Source: Bettongia penicillata ogilbyi (taxonomy: Eukaryota > Chordata > Mammalia > Diprotodontia > Potoroidae). From it: a DNA stretch of 64,000 bases. Position 1 is the stretch's first letter; the number at the start of each line of letters is the position of its first letter. Made by a program: the position numbers and the translations under genes. The notes below the pieces were generated by a model that was given only the letters and a program-made list of their open reading frames with translations, did not search any database and was not told where the DNA came from. This document shows positions 57,331 to 64,000 of the stretch, in pieces. The stretch spans positions 10,943,570 through 11,007,569 of the forward strand of contig JAJHZJ010000496.1 in assembly GCA_023548195.1 (NCBI GenBank). Reading direction: 5' to 3'.

Positions 57331-58429
57331 GCTCTCCTTCCGAGCCAGCAACTCTAGCGCCCTTCCTGCAGCTGGCCTTCCAGGCTGGGGTTTGGGGCCC
57401 CCCTCACCCACCTCCCAATTCGGCCCCAACCCGATGAACCTTCCCAAGTGCACAGTCTGCCCCCAGCCCCAGGGCTGCAGGAAGTGGATAGCACCCAGAC
57501 ACATACAAGCAGCCCCTTCTTTATCTGGGGCTGGCGATTCTGTTTAGGGATTCCTAGTCTCTGGACCAGCCCTTCAGAGTTCTGAATTCTTCCGTGATTT
57601 TGGTGGTTCCCCTCCACCCCCCTCCCCTTGCTTCCTTTCTGAATGACAGGAAAAAACAGTGCCTTGGCACAAGTAGTCCTAAGGTTCGAGTGTATCGTGA
57701 TTACTTTTACTTAAACTTCCTTACCCCTTCCCCCCAACGTGAGGTTTGGGGCTTGAAACATACCAGCACAAATTTGAAAAACTTTAGCCCAAATCTTGGC
57801 CTCAGTGGCTAGAGGAGGAAGTGAAGGGTAGATTACAGTTGGCAGAGCCAAGTATGAGTGGTTGGCTGGTGGCTTTCAGATTTCCATGGTTTTTGTGTGT
57901 GTGTGAAATATAAAGAAAACAAAACCTTCCAAAAACAACTGAGTCCCCCTTTGAGGAGTCAGAAAGCACTTCCCAAGTTACTCAGCTGTGTGGCGTTTAT
58001 CATGTTTTTTTGAAGACGACTGGCTATTTTTACCCACACCCTTTGGAGCTCATATGTCATCCAGCAGGTCTCCCTCTTGCTGCAGCGGGCGGGAGTCCTA
58101 TTGGGGAGGGGGGTGGGTTGGCTGTATCTCTCCTGCACTCAGTAACAAAGCAGTGACAGACAACCTTTGTCATACAGTCATCGGGAAGGCAAACCAGCTT
58201 GTGGGACACTCCAGAGACATGTCTTATCATCCTGCTAGACTTTTTTTGGTTTCAAAGTACTTTTTGCTCCCTGGCTAACTAGGGACATTCTTAGGATCAT
58301 AGCTTAATGATCTTGTAATCTAACCCTCTTATTTTGCAAGTGGGAAAAGCGAGGCCGGAAATAGTTTGTATGCATGCGGATAATTTGTGAACTGTCGTCA
58401 GTTTTTCTTTTATGACTTTTGAGTGAGAT
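57069..58429 (+). other. USP13: USP13 intron 1, 5' part
   Basis: Begins gtgagtgccg and stays GC-rich to about 57330. No further exon or repeat recognised. Confidence 0.7.
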
Positions 58430-58530
58430 CACAGGATTGTGGCTGATTATAGGGGCGGTTTTTGGCCTTTCTTTGTATTCTTAGTATAGTACTTGGAACA
58501 TCGTAAGTGTTTAAAAATTGCTTATTGGCT
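58430..58530 (+). repeat. L2 3'-end fragment
   Basis: 'agtatagtacttggaacatc' and 'gtaagtgtttaaaaattgc'. Confidence 0.6.
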
Positions 58531-58544
58531 AATGTACTAATGAG

Positions 58545-58700
58545 CTGGAAGGGATCCAAAAGCAGTGTGGTCCAAATGCTGTCATTTTACAGGACAGGAA
58601 CCCGAGGCCTAGAGAGGTTAGGTGACTTGTCACATAGCTAGCAAGGGGCAGAGCCAAGTCTCCTCTAGAGTTCTCTGACTTGAAATCACTTTTCCCCTTC
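58545..58700 (-). repeat. MIR-type CORE-SINE
   Basis: Antisense: 'tcattttacaggacaggaac', 'gcctagagaggttaggtgac', 'tcacatagctagcaagg'. Confidence 0.82.
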
Positions 58701-59035
58701 CATCCATGTAAGCTGCTCATTTTATTTTACACTTGAGAAGTGTTTCTGAGCCTTTCTAGGACCATCCCTTGAAAACTTGATAGTGGTTCTTTCTTAATCT
58801 TTGAGACTCTATTGACCATGACATCTGAGGCCACTGCCAAGAATGCCATTAGAATTTCCTACTATCAACAACATGTTTTAAAATAACAGATTTTGTGTCC
58901 CATGTTTTTGTGTTTCTCGTCCTAGCTCCTGAAAGGGTTGAGATGGATGGTGATGTCCATGAGGCAAAAGCTATTGACATGTTATAAAATATTTAAAAAA
59001 CCCTCCAGAACTTTCTGAATTTCTTAGAATATTAA
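58701..59035 (+). other. USP13: USP13 intron 1, unassigned
   Basis: Nothing recognised. Confidence 0.5.
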
Positions 59036-59235
59036 CTTGGTGGCAAGGTGAATTGGAAGGAGTTCGATTTGGAGTCAGAGGTCCTGGGTTCCAATCCTAG
59101 CACTGCCACTTCTTACCTATGTGGTCTTGGGCAAATCATTTATTTCTCTGGGACTCAGTTGTTAAAATGGAGGATCTGGACTAGATCACTCCTGAGGCTC
59201 TTTCCAGCTTCCAGTATTCTGTTTTCTCTATTTAA
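59036..59235 (+). repeat. MIR-type CORE-SINE
   Basis: 'ttggagtcagaggtcctggg', 'ttccaatcctagcactgcc', 'cttgggcaaatcatttatt', 'aaaatggaggatctggac'. Confidence 0.88.
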
Positions 59236-59274
59236 TGTGCCATAGGATGCTCCCAGAGGAGTGTTTATTCTAAT

Positions 59275-60040
59275 AAAAGAGTTAGTGAACAAGCATTTAT
59301 TAAACTCCTGCTTTGTGCCAGGACTATGCTGAGTGTTTTAGGATACAAATAAAGGCAAAAACTCAGGCTATTCTCTGAAGTAGCTCAGTCCAACGGGAGA
59401 GACCATGTGCAAACAATATATATTCAGCATAAATTGGAGATTATTCTAAAAGGAAGGCATGAGCATTAAAGAGGGGATTGGGAAAGGCTTGCTGAGGGTG
59501 GGAATTTAGTTGGACTTTAGGGAATCTAGGATGGGGGAGGGGAGAGACAGAGACAGAGAGAGGCACAGAGACAGAAATAGGGAGGGAGAGAGAGGGAGGG
59601 AGAAGGAGAAGAAGATGGAGAGGAGAGGGAGAGGAAGAGAGAGAAGGAAAAAGAGAAAGAGAGAGAGAGAGGGAGAGAGAGTCTAGGCTTGGAGGATAGC
59701 CAGTGAAAATGTCCAAGAGATGGAATGTTGTGTGCAAGGAGGCCAAAGTCACTAGATTGAAGAATATCTGGAGGAAGGTAAAAAGCCTGGAAAGGTAGAA
59801 ATGAGCAAGGTTATGAAGGGCTTGAAAAGGCAAAGACGAAATTGTATTTAATCCTGGAGGTGACCGGAAAACTACTGAGGTTTTTGACTAAGAGGGTGAC
59901 ATGGTCAGGCTCAAGCTTTAGGAAGATCAGCTTGACAAGTAAGTCGAGGCAGGGAGACCAGGCATGACCCGCGTGAGGCACTGGGGACCAGCACCCAAGT
60001 GGTGGAAGGGTCAGAAGAGAGAAAGGAACATTTAGAAATG
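59275..60040 (+). repeat. Long purine-rich repeat, copy D, with GA-rich expansion
   Basis: Head 'caagcatttattaaactcc', 'tttgtgccaggactatgctg', body 'gggattgggaaaggcttgc', 'ggaggccaaagtcactag', 'gagggtgacatggtcagg', 'aggaagatcagcttgac'. A (GA)n-rich tract (59535-59682) has expanded inside it. This is the clearest single copy of the family. Confidence 0.75.
59535..59682. repeat. (GA)n / GAGAGG low-complexity tract
   Basis: Almost pure purine on +, almost pure pyrimidine on −. Confidence 0.92.
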
Positions 60041-60149
60041 TTACAGATTATCTAGAATGATACAATGTAGCAAACAGCTGTCTTGGAAATAGGCATTTTA
60101 ATCAATGTCCTGGTCTGGTCAGTTACCAGAGAAAAGCATGTTCAGTTCA

Positions 60150-60420
60150 AACCAACAATTATCTTTTCAGCACCTACTATTTGAGGAACAATCTTTCTAC
60201 AAAGAGACAAAAATCAGCCACCCCACCCCTTGAGGAATAGAGTGGAATATGTACATGGATAAGTTAATACAAATTACATACCTTAATTGCCCGAGATGAA
60301 TGGAGAGGGGAAGAGGGCCAGCAGCTGAGAAGATCAAGAAAGTTCTCTATAGGAAAGAGCATCAGAAGGGAGCTAGGGATCCCAAGAAGATGAGGGGAGA
60401 GTATTGCTGGACTTCAGTTC
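60150..60420 (+). repeat. Long purine-rich repeat, partial copy
   Basis: 'cttttcagcacctactatttg', 'tgaatggagaggggaagagg', 'cataagtt'-like joins and 'aagggagctagggatcccaag'. Diverged. Confidence 0.5.
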
Positions 60421-60431
60421 AGAGTACAACA

Positions 60432-60670
60432 TAGCATCAAGGGTGGCACAGTGGATAGCGCTTCAGACTTGGAGTCAGGAAAATTGAAGGTCAAATCAGG
60501 CACTTACTAGCAGGGTGGATCTAGGCATCCTCTGCTCTCAACCTTACTTTCCTCATCTGTAAAATGGGGATAATAGCACTGAAGTCTCATAAAGTTGTTT
60601 TGAGGATTCCATGAGAGAATATACACAAAGTGTTTTGGCCAATGGTAAAGTACTATATAAATGCTTGTTA
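60432..60670 (+). repeat. MIR-type CORE-SINE, nearly full
   Basis: 'gggtggcacagtggatagc', 'ctttcctcatctgtaaaatg', 'aaagttgttttgaggattcc'. Confidence 0.9.
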
Positions 60671-60740
60671 TATGTTATATATATTTGTTATATATAATAT
60701 ATGTTATATATTATATATAATAAATATATAATAAATGCTG
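60665..60740. repeat. (TA)n-rich tract
   Basis: TTATATA/ATAATA run at the end of the MIR. Confidence 0.9.
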
Positions 60741-60794
60741 TTGTTCATATGAGCTTGGAACTAGAAGGGCCCTCAGAGCCATCTACTACAGACC

Positions 60795-61035
60795 AAGCTA
60801 GTAATAATAGTAGTAGTAGTAATAGGTAGTGCCTACTATGTGCCAGGTGCTGTGTTAAGCTCTTTACAATTGTTATCTCATTTGATTCTTGCATCAACTT
60901 TATAAATTTGGTGCTTATTGTCTCTATTTTGCAGATGAAGAAACTGAGGCAGATAATGATCAGTGACTTGCCTAGGTCATACATTTAATAAAGTAGTAGA
61001 GCTGCGATTTGAACCCACTGCTTCTGATACTAAAT
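60795..61035 (-). repeat. MIR-type CORE-SINE, nearly full
   Basis: Antisense, after an (AGT)n patch: 'gcctactatgtgccaggtg', 'ttttgcagatgaagaaactg', 'gtgacttgcctaggtc'. Confidence 0.92.
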
Positions 61036-61194
61036 ACAGTGATCTTGTCAATGTCCCATAGTCTCTTTTACTTCCCATCCTTTGGCAAGGGATGGGGAAT
61101 CAACATATTTTGTTAATCTGTAGGACCAGGAGGAAGAGAAGGGAGATTTTTGTTGTTAAAGTAGAGGTAAAGAGGGAGAGGTTAGAGAAATGGA

Positions 61195-61400
61195 TTTTGT
61201 TGTGATTCAGTTGTGAGTGATTCTGTGATCCTGTGAACCATAGCACTTCAACACTGTCTATGGGGTTTTCTTGGCAAAGGTACTAGAATGGTTTGCTATT
61301 TCCTTGTCCAGTGGATTAAGACAAACAGAGATTAAGGGACTTGTCCAGGGTCACACAGGTAGTTAAGTGTGTAAGGCTGTATTTGAATTGGCGTTAGATT
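61195..61400 (-). mobile_element. Marsupial SINE with RTE/BovB-like tail
   Basis: Antisense: 'ggggttttcttggcaaagg', 'tagaatggtttgctatttcc', 'gacttgtccagggtcacac'. Confidence 0.87.
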
Positions 61401-61734
61401 TAGACATATCTAAATTCAAGCTCTGCTTTTGGGACATTCTGGCTGCTCTGGATAAGTAACTTAAGTTCTCATTGCCCCAGGAAGCTCTTCTGATTCCGAG
61501 TTGCAGAGCAGCTACTAGACTTATACTGGTGGAACAAGGTTACTGACTGAGAGTTCCCTATAAATCCCAATTCAGTTAAAAAAAATGAAAAGAAAGTGAC
61601 ACAGTACCTAATATAGTTCAATGTTTGATAAGGTATTTTTTGATAAAGAAAGCTTTTTATGATACTCTTCAACTCTAGAGAACTATTTGGAATCATATTT
61701 CCCATAAAAATTTCTTGCTCTGAAATGGATTTTT

Positions 61735-61940
61735 TTTGAGGTTAGGTAATAGGATTTAGGTTTGAGAGGGACCTTAAAGATGATCTAGTCCAACTCTTTC
61801 ATTTTTATTGCTAAGGAAACCTAAGCCCAGAAAGATGGCAGGCCTGGTAATAAGTAGTGGAGATGGCAGGCCTGGTAATAAGTAGTGGGGATTCAAACCC
61901 TAGTCTTCTGACTTGGAATCCATCACTCTTTCCTTGACCT
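61735..61940 (-). repeat. MIR-type CORE-SINE with 28-bp tandem duplication
   Basis: Antisense MIR wording ('gaccttaaagatgatctagtcc', 'attcaaaccctagtcttctg'). A 28-base segment starting agatggcaggcctgg is present twice in exact tandem (61833-61860 and 61861-61888). Confidence 0.85.
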
Positions 61941-62334
61941 CCTGGTACCTTAGAGAATCTGAACGCTGCAGTTTCGGACTGGTTGCCCATTTCCCCAAAG
62001 AACTGTCACTTGTGTCAAATCATCTTGTGATTTCTTAAATGAGAGCCTGGCTGATCAGTTTAAATGTCACTAAGATCAATAATTTTCATAGCCATATTAA
62101 GCTATATCTACTCCAACTACCCTTGTTCATTTTCAAACTGTACTAATTTGGGATGAAAAATTCATTTTATTAAAGTTTGAAGTATGTATGTGTGTGTTTT
62201 ATTTCCAAAGAAAACTTGTAATTCCTTAAATGTGTATATAGCTGTTTCTGCTTTCAGACGTTACTCTCAATTTTATGAGCTAATAACAGGAGAGACTTGT
62301 GCCATGCTATTATTTATTATTAGTCTTACTGCTG
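61941..62334 (+). other. USP13: USP13 intron 1, unassigned
   Basis: No repeat recognised; a moderately AT-rich unique stretch. Confidence 0.5.
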
Positions 62335-62580
62335 CTGCTGCTACTATTACTAGCTAGTATGTATATAACACTTTAAAATTTTCAAAGTGCTTTACAAATA
62401 TTATCTCATTTTATGTTCACAGCAACCCTGGAAGATAGGTACTATTATTATCATTTTACAGATGAGGAAACTGAGGCACAGAGAATTTAAGTCATTTGCC
62501 CAGGTGTCATATTATGTCTCAGACTGGATTTGAACTCAAGATTTCCTGACTCTAAGTCCAAGACCACCTGTGTTGGGAGA
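62335..62580 (-). repeat. MIR-type CORE-SINE, nearly full
   Basis: Antisense, after a short CTG run: 'caaagtgctttacaaatatt', 'gatgaggaaactgaggc', 'ggatttgaactcaagatttcc'. Confidence 0.93.
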
Positions 62581-62999
62581 GAGTGTAATATCAGCTTGAT
62601 CAGTGGTTGTCATTAAGCAAGAATCCTCTCCACCAAACTCAATTCTTCTAAGTGACTGTAGTTCCCCCTTTTCCATCCTGGACATGATTTTCTCCCCCTT
62701 TCCAGCCTTCTAAAGATTTTCCCTCTCCATTTAAACACTTACTGAAATTCCACCTCTTTCTTTAAACAGTTCTGAGGTTTATCAGAGAACTGATCAATTC
62801 TTTGTCCCTGTTTTTGGTGGACATGGATTGCTGATATTTCCTCAGCCATAATTCCACCAGCAGATTCATAAAGTTAGAAAAGGACCTTAGTGGTAACCCC
62901 CCCTCCAAATCAACCCACATCTGAACAAGAATTCCTTGTGGGTAGAGGGAAGGTGCTGACTCTGGAGATAGAAGAGCCAACTGTGCCATGATCTCGTGA
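62581..62999 (+). other. USP13: USP13 intron 1, unassigned
   Basis: 62620-62765 resembles L2 3' text ('aatttccacctctttcttta'-like) too weakly to call. Confidence 0.4.
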
Positions 63000-63320
63000 A
63001 GTTTATCAAGCTTTTATTAAACACCTCCTATGGTGCAAAAATGGTCCCTGTCCTCTGGGAGTTCACAGTTTGACAACCTGTGAAGAACTAGGTACATACA
63101 AGATCTAACCAGAACAGATGGCAGGTAATACCAGAGGAAAAGGTAGGAAGGGGCCAGGTTATGAAGGGCTTTGCAAACCAAATAGAAGACTTTATCTGTG
63201 ATCTTGAAGGTGACACAGAGTTATTGGAGTTGACTGACTGGTGGGATGACATGGTTATTTAGCAAGATCCCTCTGGCAGCCGAGGGAAGGGTGGACTGGA
63301 AGTGGGTACAGTTGATTCAA
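63000..63320 (+). repeat. Long purine-rich repeat, partial copy
   Basis: 'cttttattaaacacctcc', 'ccctgtcctctgggagttc', 'ggccaggttatgaaggg', 'gatcttgaaggtgacacag', 'gatgacatggttattt'. Confidence 0.75.
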
Positions 63321-63394
63321 ATGAGCAAAGCTTTCTTGTCCTGATGTTGGTCTGTGGTCTAGAGCCTTAGAAGAAAGCTCTAGTGTCCTGGATG

Positions 63395-63545
63395 CCAATT
63401 CCCTCATTTTACAATTGAGGAAACTGAGGCTGAAGGAGGTGAAATTATTTGGCTCACTCAACTAGTAAGTGATCAGTTGTTTTTCAATCCCGTCTGACTC
63501 TTTTGGGGTTTTCTTGGCAAAGATACTGGAGTGGTTTGCCAGTTC
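63395..63545 (-). repeat. MIR cut by a SINE fragment
   Basis: Antisense MIR to about 63470 ('acaattgaggaaactgagg'), then an antisense SINE tail 63471-63545 ('cgtctgactcttttggggtt', 'ttggcaaagatactggagtgg'). Confidence 0.78.
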
Positions 63546-63554
63546 ATTCTCTAG

Positions 63555-64000
63555 CTCCTTAATTTTTTTTTAAAAAAACATTTTTATTTAAAGTTTTGAG
63601 TTCCAAATTCTATTCCTCCCTCCCTCCAATGGACCTTCTCTGAGGTGGTAAGCAATGAGATAGATTGTACATGTGCAAATATGTAAAACATTTCCATTTT
63701 AGTCATTTTGTACAAGAAGACTCAAATAATAGGAAAAAATGAAAGAAAATGAAAAATAGCATGCTTCAGTCTGTATTCAAACAATATCAGTTCTTTCTCT
63801 GGAGGTGAATAGTATGCTTCATCATTAATTGTTTGAAATTGTCTTGGATGGTTGTATTGCTGAGAATAGCTAAGCCATTCACAGTTCATCCCCGAACATC
63901 CCTGATGTTATTGTGTACAGTGTTCTTCTAGTTCAGTTCACTTCACTATGCATCAGTTCATGCAGTTCTTTCCAGGTTTTTCTGAAATAATCCTGCTTGT
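63555..64000 (-). mobile_element. L1-lineage 3' end, antisense, runs off the window
   Basis: 'aagttttgagttccaaattc', 'tctccctccaatgg'-type CT-rich patch, 'tcagttctttctctggagg', 'attgctgagaatagctaag', 'cactatgcatcagttcatg'. The 3' end is on the left; the rest lies beyond 64000. Confidence 0.85.

Noticed and set aside
1990..63545. tRNA-like B boxes (gttcaaat..)
   Set aside because: All are inside SINE or MIR heads; no intact cloverleaf was seen, so no tRNA gene is called.
1..64000. A previously undescribed biological system
   Set aside because: Two known genes and layered transposons explain the recognisable structure; the unassigned stretches show no shared motif or frame that would support a new system.

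Overview
This is a vertebrate nuclear window, and the repeats say marsupial: tRNA-derived SINEs with a BovB/RTE-like tail, MIR-type CORE-SINEs, L2 and L3/CR1 fragments, and L1-lineage copies including HAL1 ('half-L1') elements that have ORF1 but no reverse transcriptase. The sequence does not fix the species. Family names rest on my memory of consensus sequences, not on a search.

Twin anchors: (1) The left 18.4 kb is most of NDUFB5 on the + strand (complex I accessory subunit). Five exons, interpreted as exons 2-6 of 6, are at 1022-1110, 3381-3447, 10236-10297, 12366-12472 and 18237-18357. All are in phase, with canonical AG/GT boundaries and a poly(A) signal at 18435-18440. Exon 1, with the start codon and most of the mitochondrial presequence, lies upstream of the window. 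(2) At 56871-57068, inside a CpG island, is coding exon 1 of USP13 (deubiquitinase, ISOT-3), also on +. Its intron 1 runs off the right edge. NDUFB5 followed by USP13 on the same strand is the order known in human, so this is a conserved block. The two proteins have unrelated jobs (respiratory chain; ubiquitin removal).

The roughly 38.5 kb between the genes, and the introns, are mainly layered mobile-element debris. Supported insertions with target-site duplications are: a near full-length HAL1 in NDUFB5 intron 3 (4419-7271, 14-bp TSD); two short hAT elements (10876-11066 and 47513-47732, 8-bp TSDs); a twin-primed L1 with an inverted 5' part (14633-16282); a 5'-truncated L1 (24306-27007); a SINE at 34332-34646; a SINE inside a MIR (29504-29738); and a solo retroviral LTR (37995-38729, 4-bp TSD GTAC) inside an L1 fragment. 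A Tigger-like element (23325-24068) has lost its transposase interior at a short direct repeat. A long purine-rich repeat family of uncertain name recurs about ten times, always in the + orientation. A 27-bp minisatellite (48172-48507) has grown inside an old HAL1 copy.

I found no previously undescribed biochemical system and no third protein-coding gene. The most unusual items are the repeat structures, the USP13 promoter architecture (63-nt pyrimidine run, CCAAT box, perfect MEF2-type A/T box) and an enlarged Gly/Pro tract at the USP13 N-terminus.
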